DNA from: Takakia lepidozioides
Lineage: Eukaryota; Streptophyta; Takakiopsida; Takakiales; Takakiaceae
Direction: 5' to 3'
DNA: 64,000 nucleotides
Assembly: GCA_030704615.1 (NCBI GenBank)
Contig: CM060731.1
Coordinates: 67,870,756 to 67,934,755, forward strand
Below are positions 26,599 through 38,506 of the stretch, one piece after another. The first letter of the stretch is position 1. Each line of letters opens with the position of its first letter. Both the position numbers and the translations under genes were made by a program. The notes below the pieces were generated by a model that ran no database searches, had not been told where the DNA came from, and worked only from the letters and a program-made list of their open reading frames with translations.

Positions 26599-27889
26599 CG
26601 GCAGATTTTGGACCATGTCAATGGAAGCCACATTCAACACAATTACTTTTCTCCCTACTTCTATTTTATGTGAATTTGTGTGCTACAATAAGTGTGTGTG
26701 CGTCCTTCTGAAATGTAATTTTTTTTAATACTTTACCCGAAGTTGATATCGGCAAGTATCAAAGTTTTCATACCATTGTTGATACTAGGTCAGCAAATGT
26801 GAAATGCTGGCATTATTGATACCCGACAAGTACCAAAATCTGGGTTTTCTTTAAAATATTGCATACCCTTGTTTGGGACATATCTAAATTTTTATACTAC
26901 CAAGACCCTCGTGGTATCTCCAAAACACCATACCAGACCAACACTGATTATAATCCCAATACGTGTCAATTTTTCTTGTAAAATCAGGCCTAACACACTA
27001 GACATAGGATGGGAGTTTATAATGCGTGGGAGTCTAGGTGTACGGTGATAGAGAAGACGTGCCTGGCTGGGCGGTTGTCAAATCCTCACCGACAGAGGGC
27101 CTATCTATAGATTGGTTTGTGGCAAGAAAGCAGGGGGTATCATGGTGGGCTGGGCATTGAATGACATGGTGTGGTTTGAGATGGAGCACACATTGGATCC
27201 TTAAATTAATTAAAGGTATCAAAAAAAGAAATGTAGATGCATTGTTGAATCAAATGAAAGTTGTGGAAGGTGGACACTTTTATGACATCCAACCTTAGCA
27301 TCATGTCTAGGGGTAGTCTCCCCAAAGTAAGCCTCCACGGCCTCATGAGTGGTTATTTTTTCCACGAATTTTCGACAGCCACGTCTTTGGCTCCCTGGTC
27401 CCCCACCCGCTCACCTCCCCATGCTCTATGCCTTGGTCTTGCTCGCCAAAACTCGCTTGCCACTTCCCTAAACACTTGTGGGCCCCCTTTCCCTTTCCCG
27501 GCCCTACTTCCCCATCCCTACCCATGCCCTAAAGTACCTACCTTCATGATTACTTGACGTTATTCAAAAGTACCTCATCGCTCCTAGCGTGGAAGGGGAG
27601 CTTTAAAGTTAGTGTTTCATGGAAGAGGAGTCCTAGTATTAGTTTAACATGCATGTAACAAGAGCTTTAGGAGGACAAAAGAAGCATAAGGTAGGTCCTA
27701 TCAATTTTAAAATAGTTCAATTCAAATCGTGTTAATATATCCCAAAAAAATTGTGCTTCTCATATTTCAAAACAAATATTAAAAACAGAAACATCATAGA
27801 GCGGCCGCTCACAAATCAGGCCCAACAATTATAGTGAGAGGAGAAAATAACCTCTTTCATAGTAACAAAGCTCATTTTCAGATTAAATA
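26599..27889. other. Intergenic sequence
   Basis: No supported gene or repeat. A C-rich stretch at 27380-27530 opens a short plus-strand frame without recognisable similarity. Confidence 0.4.
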
Positions 27890-28615
27890 TAACCCAAATA
27901 AATATTTTTACCTTACGTAAGGTTGTTTTTATCATTGAGTCTAGTTTGATGGGTACCGCCGAAAGGCTATTCTGAGTTTTTAAAATTCCTCAATGCTATT
28001 ATACCCTCGCGAAGGTTGTTCTTGTCAATTTTAAAATTGCTCAATCCAAACATATTGGTGTACGGTACCTCCGGAAGATTGTTTCTATCATTTTTTAAAT
28101 TGCAGAAAAATCCCAATAAATATGTTTAATATACTATGGAAGGTTGTTTCTACCATTAGGTCATGCTTGATGGATACCTGCCGGAAGGTTGTTCATGTCA
28201 ATTTAAAGATTGCTCAATCCAAACAGATTGTTGTACCCTCCGGAAGATTGTTTCTGTCATTTTTTAAATTATAAAAATTCCAAACAAATATGTTTAATAT
28301 CTTACGGAAAGTTGTTTCTACCATTAGGTGATCATGCGCGATGGATACCCGCCAGAAAGTTGTTCATGTCAATTTTAAAATTGCTCAATCCAAACAGATT
28401 GTTGTACCCTCCGGATCAAGATTGTTTCTGTCATTTTTAAATTACAGAAAATCCAAACAAATATTTAATATCTTACGGAAGGTTGTTTCTACCATTAGGT
28501 CATCCGCGATGGATACCTGCCGGAAGGTTGTTCATGTCAATTTTAAAATTGCTCAATCTAAATATGTTAGAGTACCCTCCGAAAGGTTGTTCCTGTCATT
28601 TTACAAATGATAATG
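27890..28615 (+). repeat. Tandem repeat, roughly 170-180-bp units
   Basis: About four diverged units share GGAAGGTTGTTTCTACCATTAG, TGCCGGAAGGTTGTTCATGTC and GATTGTTTCTGTCATTTTT-type segments, with CCGGAAG/TTACGGAAG spaced at sub-intervals. The short overlapping plus-strand frames are created by the repeat. Confidence 0.7.
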
Positions 28616-29104
28616 GGGGTAGGGCTAGAGAGGTCCCGGCAAGGAAAGAAAAGGTGGGCCCACAAGTGTTTAGGGCATAGACGTACCGGCGAGCTAGGAG
28701 AAGACATGGAGTAGGGCGGGCCCCACACGTCTGGCCAAGCGTGGAGCCTTCAGAGGTGAGTGGGTGGGGAACAAGGGAGCCACCGTCAATACCACGTGGC
28801 TACCGAAAATTCGCGGGCAAACCACAACCACTAGTGAAGCGGTGTATGCCCTTACTATTGGGCTAAATGTTGTTTGTCAAAAGCAGTGTAGCGGTGTAGC
28901 GGTGAAGCAGTGTATGATGAAGTGTATGATGTAGTGATGTACTCGTGAAGCGGTGTATGATGCTTTTACTAATGGGCTAAATGCCGGTTGTCTAAAAGGG
29001 TGTGAAGCCTTAAAACAAGCCTGAAGCATATACTCCTTTCCTCTCAAGAAGCAAGGTTGCACAACAAAGGGGCGAGCGGAAAGAGCAAGCAACTTGCGAG
29101 AGGA
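28616..29104. other. Intergenic; short GCGGTGTA repeats flanking the LTR
   Basis: Direct repeats of GAAGCGGTGTATGATG-like words lie at about 28880-28970. Part of this may belong to the gypsy LTR beyond the region shared with the other copy. No gene is seen. Confidence 0.4.
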
Positions 29105-29469
29105 GGATCAAACACACGGATCTGACACAAAGCAGCTCTCATCCAAAGCTTGTACACCAAAATCACATATACACTAACACCCGAGTACACCCCCCTAACC
29201 TTGTGTCAGGGCGCCGTCTTTATACAAAAGCCCTAGCTTTAGTGGCCCGCCGTGTGGCGATGCATCACAAGCCAAAGCCCACGGCGCCGCCTTGTAGCCC
29301 TGGATCTAATGAAGGGCCAGGATCGAGCCACCAGCCAAAACTAACCCTAACCTAGATATCATTGTAACGGTTTAACGGCTTTATACGCCAAAAAAATATA
29401 CTATGGATGTGTATCGTCATTTTGGATGAAACGGGCCATTTCTAGGTTCAGCAAATATGGGGCTTTACA
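29105..29469 (-). repeat. 3' LTR (or part) of the Ty3/gypsy element
   Basis: Read on the minus strand it begins TGTAAAGCCCCATATTTGC and matches 62188-62550 in opposite orientation. A purine-rich tract (GTGGGGGGTAGG) lies just upstream of the TG, as expected of a polypurine tract. The outer boundary is uncertain, because the shared homology stops at 29105 while the LTR may extend further left. Confidence 0.65.
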
Positions 29470-29904
29470 TCTGTGAAGCCTACCCCCCACGAAAAATCCT
29501 GAGCTCCGCGAAGGAAAACAAATAATAGGAAAATATCACCCTCCACTGCTGGGTGAAAAACCTACCAAGGGAAAACCTGGCACCTGCAAGTTGGGCCGAG
29601 GACAAAACCCTTGGCTAGGAAAACCGTGCAGGGAGTACAAATGATGATATGCCATGAAGCTAAAAATGTTCTAAGTCATAGGGAGGTCAAGTCATAGGAC
29701 CCCACTTGAGAGTCATCATCCGCAAACTAAGACTAAGCCGCTGAGAAGAGAAGTGGATCAAGCTGAAATAGATCGGCTAAGAAGATCAAGACATCACCCC
29801 ACCGTGCGCCCCTCCACATTGATACATGTAAGATCAAAAACTAGCTCGGAATGCACCAAGTTTGTCAAGGAAACATGTTCATCCTGCACTTCAGTATTGG
29901 AGCC

Positions 29905-32900
29905 TTATGGAAGAAGGAAAGCACGTCGCCCTGCACGTAAAATCTGATAGATCAAGTATGGACCGTCGATCTTGAGCTTAGATTTGCATGTATGCTTGCC
30001 ATGTTGTAATCGAACGCACACGGTCTGTCCCACCTGAAACATGTTAGAATACTTGACACGTTTGTTAAAATTACGGGCCTGGGTTAGTTGAGCCTTACCA
30101 ATGTTCATCTTGGCATCATGGATAGACACCGCATGCTGAGCATGAAGATCCTCAACAAAGGTCTCAAGATCAACCAGATCAGCAACAGTAGAGATAAGAG
30201 GGGTAGAATGCAAAGGAGAAACACACTTGCGACCATACAGCAACTCAAAAAGAGTCTTCTTGGTGCTAGCATGCACGGCGGTGCGATAAACAAAGAGAAT
30301 AGGGGGAAGAAAGGTATCCCACTCCCTGGTAAGTACGCCATTCTTCTCCTACATTCGGCAAAGAGTTTGGTTGAAGCGTTCCGTGAGGCCATTGGTCTGG
30401 GGATGGTATGGGGCGGTGGTGGAATGCTTAACCGAAGTTGAAGCAAATCACCGTGAGGAGCTGGTTACAAAACTCCTTGCCCTGATCCGTTAGTATCTCC
30501 CGAGGACACCCATGCCGCATAAGGATCTCATTGAAGAAGAACTGAGCTACAACATCACTAGTCTTGGAACGCAAATGCTGGACTTCTACCCACTTAGTCA
30601 AGTAGTCGATAGCAACACAAAGGTAGTTTCGACCCTTTTCCAAGTCAATGCCAACACGAGCAAAAGCATGGGTGACAAGCAAAAGTTGCAGCTCATACAA
30701 GATCCGGGCCCTAGGGAGAGCAATGTTAGCACGACAACCTTCACACTTAGAGATGAACTCGGTGATGTCTCAGTGAATTCCCAGCCAATAGTATACCTCT
30801 TGGATGTGGGCCACAATTTTCTTGATACCAAAGTGACCTGCATACAAGGAACAATGAAAACGTTCTAATAAAGCATTTAGCTGGCTCCGTGGTGGCACCT
30901 CCAAGTAGCATGGCACTCCCCCTCTAGTGAGCTCCTTGAAAAGCTTATCACCCATAAAACGGTGAGGAGACACATGATAGAGAATTTGTTTACGCAAGGA
31001 CTCGGAAAGGCCCGCTGGCGAACGCCCTGATTGGCATCGCTGGAGTAGCGCAGCATGTAGCTGATCATCCATGACTGCACTGCACATAAGAGGTAGATAA
31101 TGGGTTTTAGAGAAGGTGGTCTGGAGTGCCTGCACCTATGATCTCCAACCAGGGATACCTTCACCTCATTTGTTACTACTCATGAACAGCCAAATCAGGC
31201 CTTGAGGCTCAAGCCAATAGTCACATCGGAGTGCAACAGCTGAATCACAACAAACTCGGGGGCCTAGGAAAGAGAAGAGTTGAAACACAACAAGGAACTT
31301 CCACCAAACTATCTGAATTCTCACTAAGTGATAGACCCACCACACATACTAATACACGAATAAATCAACCAGGCTCATCTAGTAGGCTATACCAGCCCCA
31401 AGCAGCCAATATGCCATGTGAATCCAAGGCCAAGGGGTACTGATCAGCACAAAGAAGGTTGAGAAGAGGGGCAGGATTAGGAGGAGGGGTTGCATCAGCA
31501 GCAACAAGGTCATCCAAGGTGAGCATAGGCCTGCTGACAAGGGGATCCACCCGTGTGAGTGCATCAGCATTTGTGTTCTCCTTGCCCTTCTTGTAGACTA
31601 TATCCATGTCAAATTCCTGCAAGTACAGAGCCCATCTAGCAAGTCTGTCATGAAGTTCCCTTGGCTTAACAAGGGCCTTAAGTGGAAGATGATCAGTTTC
31701 CACCACAAACCGGTTGTAATGCAAATATTGCCTGTAATATGCTTCACACCAAACACTAAGGCCAGACCCTCCTTGTCAGATATGGAATAGTTCATTTTGT
31801 GACGATCAAGACGGCGAGATGCATAAACTATTACATGTTCCTTGCCTTCTATTATTTGACATATGATTGCAGAGATGGCAACATCTGATGCATCAGTCTG
31901 AAGCAAGAAATGCAATTCAAAGTTGGGAAACATCAGGATGGGAGCCAAACACAAAGCCTTGCGAAGGGTGTCAAAGACAGCTTGCTGGGAGAAGGTCCAT
32001 TCAAACCTGGCATCTTTGCACAACACCTTGGTTAGAGGGTGGGCAAGCTTGGCAAAGTTCCTAATGAAGCGTCTATAACAAGAAGCCAGACCCAGGAAGG
32101 ATTTGATACAACGTTTATCCTTGGGAATATGAAAGCCCCAAATAGACTCAAGCTTGTCAGGATCAGAAAGCAAACCATCCTTGGAGAGGATATGACCAAG
32201 AAAATGTAGCTCGGGCATGAATAGTTCACACTTCTTTGGCTTAACTTTGAGGCGTGCAGTACGCAATTTGTTGAACACGCGCTGCAGATCAGTCAAGTGG
32301 GTATCAAAACTGGTTGAATACACATTGATATCATCAACATAAATTAAGGCACATTCCCAGCAAAGATTTCCCAAGACAATGTCCATGAGGCGTTGGAAGG
32401 TGGAGGTGGCATTGCATAAACCAAAGGACATGGTTTCATATTGGTATTTGCCCATGCGACACACAAACGAGGTCTTTTCCTTGGCTGCTTCAGTGAGAGG
32501 AACTTGCCAAAAACCAGATACAAGATCAAGAGAGGAGAAAATTGTAGCACCATGCAATTGATCCAAGGTCTCATTGATCCGAGGCAGAGGGTAGACATCT
32601 TTTTTAGTGATGTCACAGTTTCCTGAAGTCAACACAAAAGCTGGTGGTGCCATCTTTCTTTCCAACCAGGACAATAGAACTAGCCCAAGGAGAAACTGAT
32701 GGCTTAATCACACCAGCATCAAGCATTTTCTGGACTTCTTCTTGGACTATAGCACGTTCCTTGACACTCTCTCGGTAAGCAAATTGTTTGATAGGAGGTC
32801 CTTCTGTAATAGTGTTATGTTGAAGGATGGGAGTGCGTCCTAAATCAGTGGACCCCAAGCTGAAGACATCTAGATTTTTTGCAATACAACTCTCTTTCTT

Positions 32901-33285
32901 TGCCTTGAGGAGAGGGTGGTACCCAACTTGATTTCAGACAACACTTTGGCGAGGGCTTTCTTACCTTCAGGACTGAGATCAGGAATAGGTGGTGGTGCAA
33001 TTGCAGCAAAGGCAATAACAACATCCAAGGGGCTATGTTGTATGCCTATGGCCTCTAGTCCAAAGCCAGCTTGCATCTCTTGTATTTCAACAATGGGTAT
33101 GGCAGTGATGCGAGCCAGGACCTGCCCTTTCTTAATTGTCACAGGGAAGCGCTTAGGGTTAGCAATTAAAATCTTGACTTCTTACCTATATCCCCTATCT
33201 AGAACACCTGTGGCGACTAGGCAATGTTTGAGGGCAGTCAGTCTCCTCTAGCCTTCAACTTCCAAGAAGTGAGCAGTTGGACAGA
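29905..33285 (-). mobile_element. Decayed Ty3/gypsy retrotransposon (pol), 5'-truncated
   Basis: Minus-strand pol fragments lie in the order expected for Ty3/gypsy. Upstream protease-RT linker remnants span 33142-32613. Reverse transcriptase is at about 32674-32000 (FSSLDLVSGFWQVPL, MSFGLCNA, IYVDDI, FLGHILSKDG) and RNase H at about 31900-31600 (LLQTDASDVA, MNYSISDKEGLA, TDHLPLKAL). The integrase zinc-binding part is at 31135-30770 (HCSLYAGHFG) and the integrase core at 30700-30430 (VAIDYLTKWVEV, HGCPREILTDQGKEF). The integrase C-terminal part is at 30276-29905 (GQTVCVRL, KIDGPYLI). Frame changes between pieces show it is inactive. The gag region and 5' LTR are absent: the element stops at 33285, where a CACTA terminus begins, which suggests the CACTA insertion or a later deletion removed the 5' part. 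Confidence 0.9.
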
Positions 33286-33800
33286 CACTAGAAGAAAAAC
33301 GTGGAATAACCACTCTATTAACCACTCATTATGAGTGGTAAAAGACGCTAAACCACTCTGGCCCCAGAGTGCTGAAGAACCAGTGGATTATGACAAGTGA
33401 GTGGTAAAAGACATTACGTGGCACTAGTGGTTAAGGACAGTGGTTCGAACCACTCACATCCGGGTCCACCTGTTAGCTGACGTGTCACAGTGGTAAATTA
33501 ACCACTGTGACATGTCAATGACGTGTCACAAAGGTAAACTAACCACTTATGACGTGTCACAGTGGTAAACTGACGTGTCATAGTGATAAAGTAATCACTT
33601 CTGTTTTGCAGTGGACACGTGTAAGCCGGTGGTCCGTGGATGGTATTGGAGATTATGTCGACACGTGGCGACACTCTCAGCATGGACATGTGTCGTGTGT
33701 CAGTGCTACAAAATGGATGGAGTGAAAAATTCAATGACTTCCGAAACCACTGGTTGAGTGATCACGAAATGACTCATATAGTCATTCTATGAAAACTGAG
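33286..33800 (+). mobile_element. Left terminus of CACTA element A with subterminal repeats
   Basis: CACTAGAAGAAAAACGTGG begins at 33286, directly against the gypsy pol remnant. It is followed by many copies of GAGTGGTAAAAGAC/ACCACT words and by AGTGACACGTC-type repeats (33310-33560). CACTA ends typically carry such subterminal transposase-binding repeats. A matching right end was not found in the window. The right end may lie at the similar GAGTGGT block at 37380-37692, or A may be the left end of element B. Confidence 0.6.
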
Positions 33801-33815
33801 AATATACAATATCAT

Positions 33816-36700
33816 TCACAGCGTGGTTATGTGAGTGGATGACGTCTCTGCGATGCAACCATGCACCTCTTTGCCCTTTTCCAGGGCTGCCAGGCTTGCA
33901 CACGCATTGCAAACGCACACAAACGTGATGTGATCGGGCTTCACCCCTTCCCCCATCATTTGCTCATAGGTCTCCAAAGCCTCCATCCCACGCCCCTGCT
34001 GTGCATACCTTGCAAGCATCGCATTCCACGACACCACATCTTGTTCAGCCATTTGAAAACTCCTTTCGCATCCTTCATGCACCCACATTTGGCATACATG
34101 TCCACCAGGGCAGTGTTCAGGATGACATCTGGTACAAATCCAGCTTTGACATTGTCACCATGGATCTCTTTCCCCTTTTCCGGAACTCCTTAGCTTGCAC
34201 ATGCATTGGAAACACAAACAAATGTGTTGCGGTTGGGCTTCACCCCTTCGCACATCAATTGCTCATAGGTCCCCAAAGCCTCCATCCCGCATCATTGATG
34301 TGCATATCCTGCAATCATCGCACTCCACGACACCATATCTCATTCAGTCATATTGTCGAACACTCCCTTTGCATCCTCCATGCACTCACATTTGACATAC
34401 ATGTCCAGCAGGGCAGTGTTCAGAATGACATTGGGTACAATTCCAGATTTGACGATGTCACTATGGACCTCTTTGCACCTTTCCAGGGCTGCCAGGCTTG
34501 CACACGCATTGCCAATGCAAACAAATGTTATGCGGTTGGGCTTCACCCTTTCGCACATCATTTGCTCAAAGGTCTCCAAAGCCTCCATCCCGCGCCCTTG
34601 GTGTGCATATCCTGCAATCATCGCACTCCACGACACCACATCTCATTCAGCCATACTGTCAAACACTCCCTTCGTACATGTCCACGAGGGTATTGTTCAG
34701 AATGACACTAGGTACAATTGCAGCTCTGACATTGTCGCCATGGACCTCTTTCGCCCTTTTCCAGAGCTGCCAGGCTTGCACACGCATTGCAAATGCACAC
34801 AAATGTGATGTGGTTGGGCTTCACCCCTTCCCCCATCATTTGATCATAGGTCTCCAAAGCCTTCATACCACGTCCTTGCTGTGCATACCCTACAAGCATT
34901 GTCTTCCATGACACAACATCTCGTTCAGCCATAGTGTTGAAAACTCCCTTCGCATCCTTAATGCACCCACATTTGGCATACATGTCCACCAAGGCAGTGT
35001 TCAGAATGACATCTGGTACAATTCCAGCTTTGACGATGTCACCATGGACCTCTTTCCTCTTTTCCAGAGCTCCCAGGTTTGACATGTTGACAAGGGTGTT
35101 GAGGAGAAAAACACTTGGCGTGAATCCACTTTGGATAATGTGAGTGTGCACCTGCTTTCCAGCTTGCAGACCTTTCATCTTGATGCACTTAAGCAAGAGA
35201 CAGACAAACGTATCTGAATCTACTGAAATGCCTCCTACATTTGGCATACGTGTCCACGAGGATATTGTTCAGAATACATCTGGTACAATTCCTGCTTTCA
35301 CGATGCAACCATGCACCTCTTTGCCCTTTTCCAAGGCTGCCAGGCTTGCAAACGCACAGACGTGATGTGGTCGGGCTTCACCCCTTCCACCATCATTTAC
35401 TCATAGGTCTCCAAAGCCTCCATCCCACGCCCCTGTTGTGCATAAGCATGGCGTTCCGCGGCACCACAGTTCAATCAGCCACATTGTTGAACATTGTTAT
35501 CTATTTTTGGATACTTTCCTGCAACCACATTGGCAGTTACTTGTCAAAGTCATTCCACCCAGACAATCTTCTCAGCTCAGCATGGATTTCCTTAATTCTG
35601 GGATGCAAATTGTCATCTACAACGAAGGTGTGCACCCTGTTGCCAACCTCAATGCAGCAGCAACCTGGCTCCTGGCTCCTTTCTAACCCCTCTGACCGTG
35701 ATCATTCTTCTCACCTTTGCAGTATCATCCCACCTGCCAGCTGCGGCATAGATGTTTGATAGCAACACATAAGTCGCGCCATCTCCACATTGCCATGGAT
35801 TCTGTAGGCACCAAGCAAGGCCTTCCACACCACAACATCTGGATTTCAGTAGGCCAGTGTGGCTACATGCAGAGAGAACACATATAAAGGTGATATTGTC
35901 CGGCTTCAAGCCGTTCTTTCGCATTCCTTCAAATAGTTGCAGGACCTTGACAACCATGCTGGGCATATCCTGCGATCATCGCATTCCACGACACCACATT
36001 TCATTCAGCCACATTGTCAAAGACTCCCTTTGCTTGGCCACTCATGCATACATCCTTGCTTTGCTGCTAGCAGCCAACAATGACAGCCTAGATTTGTTCT
36101 AGGAAACACCCAACTCAACTTATCATACTAGTTCCTATGCTCAATTGCATCTGCTACTCTCTGTTATCCAATAGGCATTTACCTTTTTGCCTCAATTGTC
36201 CCACCATTAACAGGGGTCAGAAAAGTATTCATTCCACAGCTTCTCCTCGCCTGAGTAAAAATTGGCAATCCAAAAGCCTTGTCTTCAGGCTGCAACCTGC
36301 ATAGGGCTTGTATTCCTTTTTACCATCACAGACAAGGTCCATGCGAGGACTCCACATATGCAGACTACCATTTTCTGCACCTAATCCAGAGTACGCAACA
36401 CAAAATGTGTCAGAAGCATATCCTCTCTTTCATCCCCTTCCGCAATGTTTCAAGATTGGAAAGATCTCCCCTATTTGTGGTGTGATCTATATCCAGCTTT
36501 GCCCTGCCACCCCCCATGCCCTGCCCTAGAGCTGCTGGGCTGGCACACCTTTTGAGGATGAAAATGAGAGTGACCTTGTCGGGCCCTACACCTTCTTGTG
36601 GCATTTGCCCAAAGAGTTCAAATGCCTCTTCACCATGCCCTTGCTCAGTATATCCTGCAATTATTGCAGTCCAAGAGACCACGTCTCATTTCGGCATTTT
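33816..36700 (-). pseudogene. Tandemly repeated PLS-class PPR gene fragments
   Basis: Several minus-strand pieces encode pentatricopeptide repeats of the PLS type. Examples are DVVSWNAMLARYAQQGRGMEA, VKPDHITFVCVCNACASLA, KEVHGDIVKAGIVPD and LVDMYAKCGCIKDAKGVF, found at 33816-34088, 34340-34639, 34708-35247 and 36410-36682. An E-motif piece (YVLLSNIYAAAGRWDD) is at 35649-35966. The same repeat block is duplicated about three times, with frameshifts and stops between copies. PPR proteins of this class work in organelle RNA editing. Here the pieces lie between CACTA-type subterminal repeats, so they are most likely captured cargo. Non-coding blocks at about 36160-36250 and 36830-37000 also recur in element C at about 55690-55860. 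Confidence 0.85.
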
Positions 36701-37019
36701 GGCATCAAATGCCAAAATCCATGCCTCTGCACAAATCATGCATTCATCTTTTCCCTTGCTGCTAGCAGCTGACAATGACAACCTAGGAAACACCCAATCA
36801 CACTAGCTCCTATGTTGAATTGCGTCTGCTACTCTCTGTCATCTAACATGGATTCAACTTTTTGCCTCGGTTGTCCCACCATTGACTGGGGTCAACAAAG
36901 TATTCATTCCACACCTTCTCTCTGTTACCTGTTTCTAGATACTTTCCTATTATCACATTGGCAGTATCATGTCAAAGTCACTCCAAACCAGATTCACTCG
37001 ACCAGCTAACTTGTAGAAT

Positions 37020-37270
37020 TCAACATGGAAATTTAGGGCCGACTCTGAGAAGAGGGAAAAACAGGGTGAAATGTGTTGAAGAAGGTGCCTGAACATTAGC
37101 TTGTTCTATCATTTGTGCCGCTGCCACTGCTGTTTCCAGTTGACCATCTACCCAACGGCCTAACTTGCAAAATTCAATATGCATCTCAGGGCCGAGTCTG
37201 ATGAGAGGGCAAAACAGGCTGAAATAGGTCGAAGAAGGTGCCCTCACCATTGAGTCCTTGAAAATTCAAT
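37020..37270. repeat. Duplicated GCCGAGTCTGATGAGAGGG segment
   Basis: A segment containing AATTCAATATGCATCTCAGG and GCCGAGTCTGATGAGAGGG occurs near 37170-37230 and again near 37265-37310, with a diverged form near 37020-37090 and another copy in element C near 55882-55960. It links the cargo of the two CACTA regions. Confidence 0.7.
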
Positions 37271-37316
37271 ATGCATCTCAGGGCCGAGTCTGATGAGAGG
37301 GCAACACAGGCTGAAA

Positions 37317-37400
37317 TAGTTGTACCAGGTGTGATCCTGAACACTGCCCTGGTGGACATGTATGCTAAATGTGGGAGCATTGAGCAGCAGGTCATTGGAA
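37317..37400 (+). pseudogene. Inverted PPR fragment
   Basis: On the plus strand this reads VPGVILNTALVDMYAKCGSI, a PPR S/P-motif segment like the minus-strand copies to its left, but in opposite orientation. It runs straight into the GAGTGGT repeat block, which suggests a rearrangement during capture. Confidence 0.75.
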
Positions 37401-37692
37401 TGATTACCCACAGAGTGGTATGTAAGCTGTTTGAGTCATCCATGGTGTCTCTCTAAGTGGGAACTATGAATTAGAGTGATTACTAACAGAGTGGTGTGTA
37501 AGTGATTAGGAATCCACTGGAGGAATCCATACCACTAATACAGTAATATATAGGTGATTACTTATACCACTATATGAGTGGTAATGTGGGCAATTGTGTG
37601 CATTTGGCTACTCCCACAGTTTTAAATTATACCACTACTACAGTGATGTGCAAGTGATTAGGAACATGACTAGAGGAACACATACCACTAGT
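37380..37692. repeat. GAGTGGT/ACCACTA subterminal-type repeats
   Basis: AGAGTGGTATGTAAG, AGAGTGGTGTGTAAGTGATTAGG and repeated TACCACTA words make a cluster like that at 33300-33800. It may be the right end of element A or the left end of element B. The terminal CACTAGTGTAGTG near 37680-37692 does not match A's TIR, so the boundary is unresolved. Confidence 0.5.
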
Positions 37693-38506
37693 GTAGTGAA
37701 AAAAGTACCATTGGGGATTCAAGCTCCACAAAATAGAATAGAATCCCGGAGAGTAAGTGCTGGAACACTGTCAACAAAATCCAGCCATGATAAAAGTCTG
37801 AGCCTAACTAGCTGGTGGTTAACTGTAAACACGATTTGCATGCCTTGGTCACTTATCAAAACAAGTCGGTCCTGGTAGTTTATTTTTTCCTCCTTTCTAT
37901 ACTGTCCGTCTGTATTAAATAAAGTTGCCAGGGCCTCTGTCCCCTGTTCTCTTTAAAATAAAATAAAATAATTATTAAAAAAACAAGTTTAGATTGGATT
38001 TGGGGAGGATAGTGCTTCGTAATGAGTAATGACCATGACGGCTGCTCCAATTAAACAGAGTGGCTGCTCAATTCAAAATGGACCTGCCTACCATTCAAAC
38101 TCTAATACCAAGTCTAACAGGGCCCACTGGCCACAAATCCACATGTGCAAGAGTCCCACTGTGCAATTTAGGTTGCTACCAGATACTGAGGAGGATATGG
38201 CTTACGACAGGATTCAGATTGAGAGCCAATGATTCATCCCGTGAGAGACAAAATTACAATGATAGGCATTCACATGAGGGTAGTCAGAGTGATGAAGATG
38301 AGGAAGATGTCAATTCTTTCAGTGGGTCCAAGATCCCAAGATCCATGGGCCAGTGTACAGCTCTCAGCTGGGCAAGGTTCTCAAGATGCTAACCTACCTA
38401 CGTGAAAGAGTTGAGAATCGACGACGTCTCCGCATGCATGCTAGGAACACTGAACTGTTTCCTGCCTTCTTCTGCCAGCAATGTCTACGCCCGGGCGAAT
38501 GAAATT
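37693..38506. other. Non-coding; SINE-type tail at about 37925-37980
   Basis: GCCAGGGCCTCTGTCCCCTG followed by an AATAAAATAAAAT run resembles the tail of the SINE at 18867-19135. No pol III head is recognised upstream. The rest has no supported gene; it is probably the 3' part of element B's minus-strand gene region. Confidence 0.4.

Noticed and set aside
37186-37443. Minus-strand reading frame with partial PPR-like words
   Set aside because: The PPR similarity (LVDMYAKCGSI) is on the plus strand here; the minus frame is its shadow joined to duplicated non-coding sequence.
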